NCBI GenBank assembly: GCA_043392685.1
Contig: JBHZGM010000004.1
DNA: 64,000 bases
Strand: one strand, 5' to 3'
Source of the DNA: Metapseudomonas sp043392685
GTDB lineage: Bacteria > Pseudomonadota > Gammaproteobacteria > Pseudomonadales > Pseudomonadaceae
Shown: positions 48,343 to 57,372 of the stretch, one piece after another
Layout of the letters: every line of letters starts with the position of its first letter
Position numbering within the stretch: position 1 is the first letter of the stretch
Program-made: the position numbers and the translations under genes
The notes under the pieces: generated by a model
Told to the model about the DNA's origin: nothing
Seen by the model: only the letters and a program-made list of their open reading frames with translations
The model's database searches: none

Positions 48343-48556
48343 CAGGCTGTGTGAAAACTGCTGCGCATCGGTGATGCTGCGTTGAAAGCAGCCTCGTGCG
48401 CGAGTCCGATCAAAATGCTCATTTACAACTCGTAAACTGCGCTTTTTCGGCTGCTTTACTCGCTGGCGCTCACCCTCCGGGCCAGCCTACGGCTGTTACT
48501 CCCGTTGGTCGTTGCGCCTTGCCTGACCTTCGCTCGCGACGTTTTCACACGGCCTG
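48343..48556. mobile_element. 214-bp MITE-like element with terminal inverted repeats
   Basis: Ends CAGGCTGTGTGAAAAC and GTTTTCACACGGCCTG are inverted repeats of 16 bp with one mismatch. TGAC flanks both sides (48339-48342 and 48557-48560), a possible 4-bp target duplication. No transposase frame exists, so it would be non-autonomous. The interior contains dyads. I recall this sequence type as a dispersed Pseudomonas repeat, but the number of genomic copies is not known from the window. Confidence 0.7.
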
Positions 48557-48579
48557 TGACCCCTGCCTTTCCATCCTGT

Positions 48580-49810
48580 TCCCCAAAATCAGTGGAAGGG
48601 CCTGTGGATAAGGTGTAGACCGAGCTCCAGGCCCCGCGCCACGCGGGCCTTGCCGCGATCTGGCGATTTTCTGAGCGTTTTCAACAACTTGGCTTTTGCA
48701 TTGCACACAAATACTGTGCAGGATGCTGTTGATAACCTGTTCGGATACCGCTCCACCCCCCGTCAATCCTGGCGTTCCTGCGAATGATCAACTTCTGATC
48801 AATCTTGCGGAGCCACGGAACACCTGGTCCAGCAGCGGGCCACATCCCTGCTGTAATGCCCATTGCAGAGCCTTTTCCCCCCATTTTTCGTGGATGCAGC
48901 TGTGGATAATTTGTCGATGAATGCCTGGGAAGCAGGCCCGGCGCAGCTTCCAATCGATTGGGCATTTTTCGAGCAAAATCATAGGGATAACTTCTTCGTT
49001 GCACACAATATCTGTGCAGCCATCTGTGAATAACTTGTGCGGACAATGCTGCAGGCAGCGGTTTACGGTACATGTAGAGCATTGCTCAGTTTTTACCCAA
49101 GCTATTCTTATCGCCCTTCTTCTGTGAATAACGGATCGACACCATTGCCGGATGGGGACCACTGCCTTGGCAATGGATGGTTAGTTCGCGGGTACCAGGC
49201 GCCGTTCCAGCCCGGATTCGCCTCCTCTTCAGCGATCTGTTAACAGGTCGGCGAGGCTTTTACCCAAATCCCGTGGATGCTGTTGTGGATAAGCTGTAGT
49301 TCGAGCGCCAGATGCCAGGGCAGACGCGGTTTTCCGCGCACTGTTCATTTTTCGTTCTGATTCAGGCACTTGGCCCACATATTCTGTGCAGCCATCTGTG
49401 GATAAGCTGTTTGGCCATGGCTGCAGCCCAGCAAGGATGGGGCCTTCGGCTTCATGAACACTATTTGATCAGCCTTGCCGGCGGAAACGGCCAATGTTCA
49501 GCCAGACCAGGCCCGATCAGACTCCGCGGGATTAATCCACAAGCGCCAGCAGCGAGATTTTCACGCTTGTGCCCAAATAACGTGGACTGCTCTGTGTATA
49601 AGTTGTCCATGGATGGCTACAGCCCAGGCAGCACGCGGCTTGCCGAAGAACGTATATTTTTCGAGCAATATCAATGGGTTATCCAGCCGACTGCACACAG
49701 AATCTGTGCAACCGGCTGTGGATAGCCTGTGAGGCACGTGCTGCAGCCTACGGATGGCGGGGCTTTCGCGACTCTGATCAATAAACGATCAGGCTCCCTG
49801 GGGGCAACTT
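48580..49810. repeat. Tandem array of ~300-bp diverged units with DnaA-box-like motifs
   Basis: Non-coding. Each unit has two boxes: one preceded by CCCAAAT..CGTGGATGC, and one preceded by TGCACA..TGTGCA and followed by TGCTGCAG. Boxes, all TGTGnATAA-like on the plus strand: 48603, 48727 (TGTTGATAA), 48901, 49025, 49123 (TGTGAATAA twice), 49284, 49397, 49593 (TGTGTATAA), 49717 (TGTGGATAG). Pairs are mostly 113 or 124 bp apart. An ATTTTTCGAGCAA block sits between paired boxes, and TTGATCAG-like motifs follow. Possible roles are DnaA titration, DnaA reactivation, or an origin-like locus. Confidence 0.75.
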
Positions 49811-51209
49811 ATCCCCCGCAGCAACCGCAGACCGACATGCTGCCGGGCTCGGTGGTCTTCCAGTTGCCGTTCCAGCCGCCCTTGTTGCTACACACCTGTG
49901 GACAGGTCTGCGCGGCCTGGCCATTGTTCCAGATGGGACCGGCCTGCACGTCCTGCGGCGTGGCGCACTGGCCCTGCATCACATCATCGAAGATGTGGCT
50001 CAGACTCGCCCAGGGGATGGTGTTGCTGTTCCCGCTGCCATTGAATTTGTGGCAACCGAAGCAGTTGGAAATGAACGACTGGGTCGGGTCCACGTTCTGG
50101 AAAGTGGTTTCCATCACTGAGTTGGCCAGGCGCATGGACCCGCGCTGGTTGGAGAAGATGGAGGATGGCTGGGTGACATCGTTTTCCCAGATGGCGCCGA
50201 CATTCATGTAGTTCTGCCAGACGGCCATTGGATTGTCGCTGGACAAGGCCGAGAGGAAGCCCTGGATCTGGGTGTTGAGGCTGTCGATGTCGGCGATGTT
50301 GTCCGAGGCCTCGTGGTCCGAGACATCGGTGCCGTCGTGGTAGACCCTGCAGATTTCCGACGGCGTGCCGGTGAGGCTGCTGCTAGGTGCCGCCTGGTTG
50401 ATGTTGCAGCTCGCGGGAGGGTTATCCACAGCGCAGGCGGCGCTGGTGAACGACCAGCCCCCCGCAGGGGCAGTGGCCGGATTGCTGCATTCCGGCACGT
50501 TGCTGCGGTGCTCGAAGGTGGCCCAGATGAATTCCGGGTGCAGCGCGGTGGCGATGGCCATGTGAAAGCCGACCATGCCCAGCAGTTCATTACCCGGCAC
50601 GCCATCCACGTTGGCTTCGATCCAGAAGTAGTTGGGCTTGTCGGCATCGGTGATGATTCGCCATGCGCTCTTCAGCTCCGTGGTTCCGCTCGGATAGTTC
50701 AGCGCGCTCTGGATCTGCGGAATGTTGCACAGGTTCTGGCTGAAGCGGATCTCGTAGAAAACCACATTGCCGTTCTGGTCGAAGATGGTGGCGCCATCAC
50801 CAGCCTGGCCGGTGCGCTCGGGAATCTGGAACGGCGTGTCGGATGCCACGCTCTTCTCCCGGCGCACGAACATCACCTCGGCCTGCTTCGACGGGTCGCA
50901 GGAGTTGGTGCCAGTGGCCTGGAGGATCGGGTAGTTGGTGTTGACCTGGAAGTTGCGCAGGGCGGGATCACTCGCCGATGGGCTGACCAGCTGGAAGAAC
51001 CATTGCCAGGCGAACTGGTAGAAGTCACAGAAATCGGCGTTGCTGCCTTCCGGGATCTCGCTGGGGGGGTTGGGATTGGTGATCCAGTCCTGACTGGCGC
51101 TGCACGCGGGGCTCGCCGCCTGCGCCGGGCCCGTTACCAGCAGGGGGCCGGCACAGGCAAGTATCAGGACCAGCAACCAGGCGACACGGAATGTCCTTGT
51201 AGCGTTCAT
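49809..51209 (-). CDS. Secreted protein with one CXXCH heme motif and C-terminal MVL-like lectin domain
   Basis: A 466-residue exported protein. Residues 1-31 are a signal peptide ending QAA. The long middle part is cysteine-rich with no domain I can name (FYQFAWQWFFQLV; FHMAIATALHPEFIWATFEH). CFGCH near residue 383 is a single c-type heme motif. Residues 425-466 (GPIWNNGQAAQTCPQVC, GGWNGNWKTT, MSVCGC) match the mannan-binding MVL lectin repeat. The gene ends at the array border and starts after a GCGCTGCG/CGCAGCGC hairpin. One exact TTATCCACA lies inside (50422). Confidence 0.78.
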   Translation of the reverse strand: MNATRTFRVAWLLVLILACAGPLLVTGPAQAASPACSASQDWITNPNPPSEIPEGSNADFCDFYQFAWQWFFQLVSPSASDPALRNFQVNTNYPILQATGTNSCDPSKQAEVMFVRREKSVASDTPFQIPERTGQAGDGATIFDQNGNVVFYEIRFSQNLCNIPQIQSALNYPSGTTELKSAWRIITDADKPNYFWIEANVDGVPGNELLGMVGFHMAIATALHPEFIWATFEHRSNVPECSNPATAPAGGWSFTSAACAVDNPPASCNINQAAPSSSLTGTPSEICRVYHDGTDVSDHEASDNIADIDSLNTQIQGFLSALSSDNPMAVWQNYMNVGAIWENDVTQPSSIFSNQRGSMRLANSVMETTFQNVDPTQSFISNCFGCHKFNGSGNSNTIPWASLSHIFDDVMQGQCATPQDVQAGPIWNNGQAAQTCPQVCSNKGGWNGNWKTTEPGSMSVCGCCGG

Positions 51210-51485
51210 CGTCCCTCTCCTTTCTGCTCATCAGGGCATGGGCCGACGGAGCGCTGCGAAACACGCAGCGCCCTGGCCCGCGGGTGGTACATCGCCAGGG
51301 AACAGTGAGGGCAGACGATTCAAGCGAGGCCGCGAAATGCGCGGGGCTGGCGTCCTGCCGGCGGGTGCTCCTTGCGATGAAATCAGGCTAGAAGACGCAC
51401 CCGGCCTCGGCAAACCCCGCTGCCGAGCGGCATTGTGGATAACTTGCGAGGAAAGCGCGGGGCCGGTCGGCCCCGCGCGCGGACG

Positions 51486-51962
51486 TCAGTGCTGGTGCTC
51501 GGTGGCTGCCTCTGCCGCTGGTGGCTGCGTCTGGACGTGAACCTCCACATCCAGGTCGCCGGCCTTCTGGAAGTGCAGGGTCATGGGGAACTTGTCGCCA
51601 TCGTTCAGCGGCTGCTTCAGGCCGAACATCATCAGGTGGTAGCCGCCCTGCTCGAAGCGCGCTTCGCCGCCGGCGGGAATCTCCACGCCGCTCTCGACCT
51701 TCTGCATCTTCATCAGGCCGTCCTTGTGCAGGTGTTCGTGGATTTCGGTCTTGCCGGCGCGGGCGGTGTCGGCGCCCAGCAGCGTGTCCGCCTGCGCTCC
51801 CATGTTGTGGATAACCAGGTAGGCGGCGCCATTGGGCGAAACCGCGGGCACAGCCATGGCCCAGGGGTGCTCAATGTGTAGCGGGCCGAAGCTGTAGTCA
51901 TGGGCGGCCAGGGTGCCGGAAAAGCTCAGCAGGGCCCCCAGGGCCAGCAATTTCTTGCGCAT
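51486..51962 (-). CDS. Periplasmic copper chaperone PCuAC
   Basis: A 158-residue secreted Cu(I) chaperone used in cytochrome oxidase copper-centre assembly. After the signal peptide (MRKKLLALGALLSFSGTLAA) the PCuAC ligands appear: HNMG, the HEHLHKDGLMKMQKVES stretch with M-x-M, and HLMMFGLKQPL, with a histidine tail EHQH. GGAG lies 7 bases before the ATG. It is last in the DUF2946-PepSY-PCuAC operon. An exact TGTGGATAA lies at 51806-51814 within the gene. Confidence 0.93.
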   Translation of the reverse strand: MRKKLLALGALLSFSGTLAAHDYSFGPLHIEHPWAMAVPAVSPNGAAYLVIHNMGAQADTLLGADTARAGKTEIHEHLHKDGLMKMQKVESGVEIPAGGEARFEQGGYHLMMFGLKQPLNDGDKFPMTLHFQKAGDLDVEVHVQTQPPAAEAATEHQH

Positions 51963-52063
51963 GTCGGAACTCCATTCATTCGATTGACGGGCACCCACCC
52001 CCGGCAGGTGCCGATTGCTCTCCATCGCGGACGCAGCCAGTGGGCCACGCCTGCGGAACCGGC

Positions 52064-53437
52064 CTAGCCGGCCACTACCTTGCCGCTGCCGATGCGTGAC
52101 AGCACCGCCCAGTCCAGCGCCCAGATCGCCAGCAGGGACAGCCCTACCAGTGGGAAGGCGACGCCGAGGCCGATCATGATCAGCACTGCGGTTCTCCACA
52201 ACGGCAGATCATGGCGCAGCGGCGGCACGCCGAGGCTGCCCTGCGGGCGACGCTTCCACCACATCACCAGGCCGCTCACGGAACTCAGCAGGATCAGCAG
52301 GCAGACTCCGAACATCAACAACTGGTTGGCCAGGCCGAAGAACTTGCCTTCATGCAGCACCACGCCCATTTCCACGCTCCTGGCCACCACGCCGTAGTCC
52401 TGCCAGCGGATGTCGGCCAGCACCTTGCCGCTGTACTGGTCCAGGTGCAGGGTGGCGTCGTTGCGCGGGTCATCGGCGAACACGGCGATGCTGTACACCC
52501 CGGTCTCGTCGGCCGGCAGGGTGATGCTGTAGCCGGGCACCACGCCGCGCCCGGTGGCGGTATCCACCACCTGCTGCAGGCTGACCTGCCCGCCTGGTGC
52601 GGGCATGCCGCTGGCGCCGTGTCCATTGTGCGCGGCATGGGGATCGGAGGCCGGCAGCGGGGTGTTTTCCACCGCCCAGGCCACGGTCTGGTCAGCGGCG
52701 GTGTTCAGACTGCGGGCCTGCTGGCCGGACTTGGGCACCTCATTCCACATGGCGGCGGGGAAACGGTTCCACACCTCGGTGAATTTCTCGCCCCAGAAAC
52801 CGGTCCACGTCATCCCGGTGAGCAGCATGAACAGCAACAACAGCGAGCCCCAGAATCCGGTCACCGCGTGCAGGTCGCGCCAGAACAGCCGCCCGCGAGC
52901 GGTCAGGCGCGGCCAGAACACGCCGCGCATGCCCTGGCCCCTTGGCCACCAGAGGTAAAGACCGGACACCACCAGGACGATCGCCCAACCGGCGGCCAGC
53001 TCGATCAGCCGATCCCCGACCGTGCCGATAAGCAGGGTGCCGTGCAGCGCGCGGGCGATGGCCTGGAGGTTGTTCTGCGCGTCCTGGGTGCCGAGTACCT
53101 GGCCGCTGTAGGGATCGAGGAACAGGTTGGTCTTGCGGCCGTCGAGGCTGACCACGAACTGCGCGCTGTGCTCGGCATCCAGCGGCGGCAGGTATTGGCT
53201 GACGGCGGCCTGCGGGTACGCCTGGCGCACCTTGCCCAGTTGCTGGTCGGCGTTGAGCGCCTGGCCTGCCGGGCGGACCCGCATCAGATCGGCGTAGAGC
53301 AGATCGTCCAGCTGGGGTTTGAACAGATAGATGCTGCCGGTGACCGCCAGCATGATCATGAACGGGATGACGAACAGCCCGGCATAGAAATGCCAGCGCC
53401 ACGCCAGGTTGTAAAAGGAGGCAGTGTGCTTCGACAT
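52064..53437 (-). CDS. PepSY-domain membrane protein
   Basis: A 457-residue inner-membrane protein of the PepSY-associated TM family (iron or copper-linked reductase type). It has four or five helices: WRWHFYAGLFVIPFMIMLAVTG, AAGWAIVLVVSGLYLWWP, FWGSLLLLFMLLTGMTWTGF, LLMFGVCLLILLSSVSGLVMWW, TAVLIMIGLGVAFPLVG. Two PepSY periplasmic regions lie between them, and conserved histidines could bind heme. Histidine-rich HAAHNGHG supports metal handling. AGGGAG precedes the ATG. It lies between DUF2946 and PCuAC genes, hence a copper-related role. Confidence 0.9.
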   Translation of the reverse strand: MSKHTASFYNLAWRWHFYAGLFVIPFMIMLAVTGSIYLFKPQLDDLLYADLMRVRPAGQALNADQQLGKVRQAYPQAAVSQYLPPLDAEHSAQFVVSLDGRKTNLFLDPYSGQVLGTQDAQNNLQAIARALHGTLLIGTVGDRLIELAAGWAIVLVVSGLYLWWPRGQGMRGVFWPRLTARGRLFWRDLHAVTGFWGSLLLLFMLLTGMTWTGFWGEKFTEVWNRFPAAMWNEVPKSGQQARSLNTAADQTVAWAVENTPLPASDPHAAHNGHGASGMPAPGGQVSLQQVVDTATGRGVVPGYSITLPADETGVYSIAVFADDPRNDATLHLDQYSGKVLADIRWQDYGVVARSVEMGVVLHEGKFFGLANQLLMFGVCLLILLSSVSGLVMWWKRRPQGSLGVPPLRHDLPLWRTAVLIMIGLGVAFPLVGLSLLAIWALDWAVLSRIGSGKVVAG

Positions 53438-53517
53438 TGTCGTGCTCCCTGGTGAACCAATGGTCCGCACGCACGCGCGCCTGGACAGGGCGTGCGCGGT
53501 AAGGAAGGTTGCGTGGA

Positions 53518-53901
53518 TCAGGAAAGCGCGACAGGGGGTGCGCGGGTCAGCGCGCCCGGGAAGATGCTCCGTCCGCCGTGGCCGGCCAGCGGCGCCAGCG
53601 CGGCATGCGGACTGATGAGGCCGGCCAGGTCCAGCTCGTGGAGGGGGGCGGGGCTCAGGGCCGGTGAATTGAACAGCAGGGTGCAGTAGCCGCACTTGGC
53701 CCAGGACATCTCGTGGTCGGGTATCGCCGGCTGGTGGCCCGCATCGCCATGCTCGGCGGCACAGGCCAGCTCGCCCATCCATTCGGGGACGCCGCCCTGC
53801 CCCATGTCCCGCGCCTGGGACAGCAACGGACCGACGAACACCAGCAGCATGGCCAGGAGGCCAAGCCAGGCACCGCGCTGTCGTGCTCTCTTGTCGGTCA
53901 C
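53518..53901 (-). CDS. DUF2946-family protein
   Basis: A 127-residue protein with one N-terminal hydrophobic segment (GAWLGLLAMLLVFVGPLLSQA) and a conserved C-x-x-C core (ACAAEHGDAG...MSWAKCGYCTLLFNSPAL), the DUF2946 pattern. These proteins are encoded in copper-related clusters across proteobacteria; their function is unknown. It is first in the three-gene operon, 80 bases before the PepSY gene. Confidence 0.85.
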   Translation of the reverse strand: MTDKRARQRGAWLGLLAMLLVFVGPLLSQARDMGQGGVPEWMGELACAAEHGDAGHQPAIPDHEMSWAKCGYCTLLFNSPALSPAPLHELDLAGLISPHAALAPLAGHGGRSIFPGALTRAPPVALS

Positions 53902-54166
53902 GAGAAAGGTTCCATGCCGGTCGATCCGGGGGCGCTTATGCTAGCCATGCGCCTGCCTGGGTTGAAGCCTAGTCGCTGGGACAGAAGGACGCAGGCCGGA
54001 CGCCCTCGATTTCCAACCGTTCGGCAAACTGCGGGGCAGCGCCAGCATCGGCCTGGCCAGAGCCCATGGTGATCTGCGCCACACAACCGGGAAGAAACCC
54101 TGCCGAACTGGCCCTCTGAAACCACCGCGGATGGTTTAAGCTTGGGCCTATGTTTCCGGAGTCATC

Positions 54167-54571
54167 ATGCTGAGCCTTGCTGACGTTTTCCTGCTGATGT
54201 TGTTCGCTGCTGGCGCGGCCTGGCTGTGGCGCGGGCACGGCGTGCGCGAACGCGCCCTGGTGCTGGCCAAGCAGCACTGCGCGCGGCTGGATGTGGAACT
54301 GCTGGACGGCAACGTCGCCTTCCGCCGCCTGGCGATAGTGCGCGACGGCAAGGGCAATCGCCGCCTGGCGCGCATCTACGACTTCGAGTTCACCGTGACC
54401 GGCGAGCAGCGCCTGGCGGGGAGCATCCAGATGTTCGGCAACCACCTGGGCCGCATCGATGTGGAGGCCCACCCCTTCCAGACCGAAGCCCGGCACGACG
54501 GCAAGGTTATCCACATGAACGAGTGGCGGCGCAGCCATCCCAAGCCGGATGAACAGCGACGGGCGGATTAG
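54167..54571 (+). CDS. DUF3301-family small membrane protein
   Basis: A 134-residue protein with an N-terminal anchor (LADVFLLMLFAAGAAWLW) and a cytoplasmic basic domain containing the conserved ALVLAKQHCARLDVELLDGNVAF and RIYDFEFTVTGEQR. This is DUF3301, of unknown function and widespread in gamma-proteobacteria. GGAG lies 7 bases before the ATG. One exact TTATCCACA occurs in it (54507), read as VIHM. Confidence 0.87.
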   Translation: MLSLADVFLLMLFAAGAAWLWRGHGVRERALVLAKQHCARLDVELLDGNVAFRRLAIVRDGKGNRRLARIYDFEFTVTGEQRLAGSIQMFGNHLGRIDVEAHPFQTEARHDGKVIHMNEWRRSHPKPDEQRRAD

Positions 54572-54624
54572 CCGCCCGGCAAGCAACGCCATCTCCACCC
54601 CGCTACCAGTCTCGACGGGAAAAC

Positions 54625-55500
54625 TTATCCACGCAGCAGGAACTCGGCCACGCGCTCGGCGCTGGGCTGTGGATATTCCTGCATGAAACAGTGACCGCCT
54701 TCCACCACCTGAGCGCTGACATGGCCGTTGAGCGCAGTCAGGCGTGCCACTGACTTGGCCACGAAGGGGTAGCTGTGCTGCCCGTGGAGGATCAGCGTCG
54801 GCGTGACGATGCGGCCAAGCGAAGGCCACAGCCGCTTGGGGAAGGAACTGAAGATTTCCGCTTCGCGGCTCGGCCGGCACTTCAGCTCGACGCCGTTATC
54901 CACAGCCTTGATGGCGTGATCCAAATAGCCCCGCAAGGCTTCCTCGGTCCACCCCTTGAAGATGCCCCGGCCATGCAGACCCTTCCACGCCGCCTCGCGG
55001 TCGGCCCAGTGGTTGCGCCGGGCCCGTGCGCGGCTGGCCATGGTGGTGCGGCGGTGCAGGCCGAGTACCTCGGAGAAGGCCATCACACCGATCATCGCCG
55101 GGGTGAAGAGCACCGGGTCGAGCAACACGGCGCGACTGAACAGCTCGGGATGGCGGGCAAGGATCAGGCTGCTCAGTACCCCGCCAAAGCTGTGCCCCAC
55201 CGCCATCCGCGGCACCTCGCCGAACTGTCCCCGGCCGGCCTCGAAGGCTTCCACCGCCAGCTCGGCGTTACGGTTCCAGCCGAGGAAGCGGGCGCCATGG
55301 TCGCTGTCGCCGTGGCCCTGGATGTCACAGAGCCAGAGATCGAAGTCCTCGGCCAGCAGCTCCAGCAGCGGTGTATAGGTGCGGCCACAGAAACCGTTGC
55401 CATGAAGAAAGTGCAGGAGCGGCTTGCCAGTGGCCGGCGTGTGCCAGCCGCGCAGGGTGAACCCGGCGGAGGATGAGTGGGACCATGGGATCAATTGCAT
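54625..55500 (-). CDS. Alpha/beta hydrolase
   Basis: A 291-residue hydrolase. The oxyanion motif HGNGFCGRTY is near residue 33, the nucleophile elbow GHSFGG is near residue 100, and the catalytic histidine is in VEGGHCFMQEYP near residue 270. A lid region lies between. GAGG is 8 bases before the ATG. It diverges from mifS. Substrate is unknown; esterase or lipase-like roles are typical. Confidence 0.88.
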   Translation of the reverse strand: MQLIPWSHSSSAGFTLRGWHTPATGKPLLHFLHGNGFCGRTYTPLLELLAEDFDLWLCDIQGHGDSDHGARFLGWNRNAELAVEAFEAGRGQFGEVPRMAVGHSFGGVLSSLILARHPELFSRAVLLDPVLFTPAMIGVMAFSEVLGLHRRTTMASRARARRNHWADREAAWKGLHGRGIFKGWTEEALRGYLDHAIKAVDNGVELKCRPSREAEIFSSFPKRLWPSLGRIVTPTLILHGQHSYPFVAKSVARLTALNGHVSAQVVEGGHCFMQEYPQPSAERVAEFLLRG

Positions 55501-55611
55501 CGAACGTGCCTCGAAATGACTGCGCGAAGTGTATCCGCAGACTTCCGTCCGCAGCAGTGGGCATGGTCAGCCGTGGTATCGTCGGCGCCTCCGACCCCAC
55601 GGACGTCACCC

Positions 55612-57372
55612 TTGATTTCCCGCCAACTGCGCATCACCCTGCTGATTCTGCTGCTGCTCGCCGGCCTGTTCCTGGCGATGCACCTGGCTGGCCGACAAGC
55701 CGAGCGCCAGTCCATGCGCGACGAAGGTGAACAGGCCCGCGAGCAACTGACGCTGTATGCCGGCAGTCTGCGCACGCTGATCGACCGCTTCCGCGCCCTG
55801 CCCGCCGTGCTGGCGCTGGACCCGGAGCTGCGCAGCACCTTGAACGGCCCTGTGGATAACGCTACGCAGCACATGCTCAACCTCAAGCTGGAGCGGATGA
55901 ACCGCGCCGCCGGCTCCACCACCCTGGAACTGCTGGACCGCGAGGGCCTGGCGGTGGCCGCGAGCAACTGGCGCCTGCCCACCAGCTTCGTCGGCCACAA
56001 CTACGGCTTCCGCCCCTACTTCGGCGAGGCTCGGCGCCTGGGCAGCGGCCGCTTCTATGCCGTGGGCGTGACCAGCGGTGTTCCCGGCTACTTCCTCGCC
56101 AGCGCCGTGCGCGATGCCCAGGACGCCTTCATCGGTGCCATCGTGGTGAAGCTGGAATTCCCCGAACTGGAGCAGGAATGGGGACAGCGCTCGGACATCA
56201 TCCTGGTCAGCGACGCCCGTGGCGTGGTGTTCATCGCTAACCAGCCCGGATGGCGCTACCGCGAGTTGCATCCCATCTCCGCCGAAGACCGTGCCGAGAT
56301 GGCGGCAACCCGGCAGTACGACAAACAACCCCTGGCGCCACTTATCCACAACACCCGGATCGATTTCGGCCATGACAGCCGGCTGGCCCGGGTCGAAGGA
56401 CCAGCAGGCCCCCGCGACTACCTCTGGGAAAGCCTGCCGCTGCCCAGCGAAGGCTGGACGCTGCATCTGCTGCGCACCCCGCAGGAGGCCGCCGACAGCG
56501 CCCGCGCCGCCAGCCTGGCTGCCGGAGGAGCGTGGCTGGCGGTGTTCTTCCTGGTGCTGTTCCTGCACCAGCGCTGGCGCCTGGCACGCATCCGCCAGCG
56601 CAGCCGGGAGGAGCTGGAGCAACTGGTGGAACAACGCACCGCCGCCCTGCGCACCGCCCAGGACGGACTGATCCAGGCCGCCAAGCTGGCCGCCCTCGGA
56701 CAGATGTCCACAGCCCTGGCCCACGAAATCAACCAGCCGCTCACCGCCCTGCAGATGCACCTGGCGAGCCTGCGCCTGATGCTCGACAACGGCCAGCTGG
56801 AGCAGGCACGCAAGGCCCTGGGGCGTCATGACGAACTGCTGCAGCGCATGGCCGCGCTCACCGGCCATCTCAAGACCTATGCGCGCAAGACGCCCGGCGG
56901 CCTGCGCGAATGCCTGGAACTGGGCAGCGTTGTGGATAAGTCCCTGCAGCTGCTGGCACCCAACCTGCGTGACGCGAAAGTGCGGATCAGCCAGGAGCTG
57001 ACGGTGCCGGCCTGGGTTTCGGGCGACGCCATTCGCCTGGAGCAGGTACTGGTCAACCTGCTGCGCAACGCCTTGGACGCTGTGGCCGGCAAAGCCGATC
57101 CACAATTGTGGATAACCCTGCGTCGGGACGACGACCACTGGCTGCTGGAAGTGGCCGACAACGGCGGCGGCATCGCGGAAGACGACCTGCAACGGGTCTT
57201 CGATCCCTTCTTCACCACCAAGCCGGCGGGGGCCGGCCTGGGAATCGGACTGGCGGTGTCCTACGCCATCGTCCATGAACTGGGCGGCACCCTGAGCGCC
57301 GCCAACCAGGGCGAGGGCGCTCTGTTCAGCCTGCGCCTGCCTGTGGATAAGACCAGAGAGGAGCAACCATGA
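55612..57372 (+). CDS. mifS: Sensor histidine kinase MifS (DctB-like)
   Basis: Membrane sensor kinase paired with MifR; in P. aeruginosa MifSR controls alpha-ketoglutarate use. The 586-residue protein has an N-terminal helix (ITLLILLLLAGLFLAMHLAG), a periplasmic dCache-like sensor region (to about residue 300) and a second helix (AGGAWLAVFFLVLFLHQRW). The kinase core follows, with ALAHEINQPLTAL (phospho-histidine), NLLRNALDAV (N box), VADNGGGI (G1) and GAGLGIGLAVSY (G2). I start at the TTG at 55612, which opens just before the first helix; GTG at 55573 is possible. It carries five exact TTATCCACA boxes. Confidence 0.88.
   Translation: MISRQLRITLLILLLLAGLFLAMHLAGRQAERQSMRDEGEQAREQLTLYAGSLRTLIDRFRALPAVLALDPELRSTLNGPVDNATQHMLNLKLERMNRAAGSTTLELLDREGLAVAASNWRLPTSFVGHNYGFRPYFGEARRLGSGRFYAVGVTSGVPGYFLASAVRDAQDAFIGAIVVKLEFPELEQEWGQRSDIILVSDARGVVFIANQPGWRYRELHPISAEDRAEMAATRQYDKQPLAPLIHNTRIDFGHDSRLARVEGPAGPRDYLWESLPLPSEGWTLHLLRTPQEAADSARAASLAAGGAWLAVFFLVLFLHQRWRLARIRQRSREELEQLVEQRTAALRTAQDGLIQAAKLAALGQMSTALAHEINQPLTALQMHLASLRLMLDNGQLEQARKALGRHDELLQRMAALTGHLKTYARKTPGGLRECLELGSVVDKSLQLLAPNLRDAKVRISQELTVPAWVSGDAIRLEQVLVNLLRNALDAVAGKADPQLWITLRRDDDHWLLEVADNGGGIAEDDLQRVFDPFFTTKPAGAGLGIGLAVSYAIVHELGGTLSAANQGEGALFSLRLPVDKTREEQP

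Noticed and set aside
47820..48422. 200-residue frame on the minus strand
   Set aside because: It is antisense to the thioesterase and begins in the MITE-like element.
48396..49732. Several open frames of 60-160 residues on both strands
   Set aside because: They lie in the repeat array or the MITE-like element, have Cys/His-rich non-protein-like composition, lack ribosome sites, and follow from the repeated DNA.
48580..49810. CRISPR array
   Set aside because: Units are about 300 bp and diverged, with no short exact repeats and no cas genes.
48580..49810. The chromosomal origin oriC itself
   Set aside because: No dnaA, dnaN, rpmH or gidA gene is near; an origin-like or titration role is kept only as a hypothesis.
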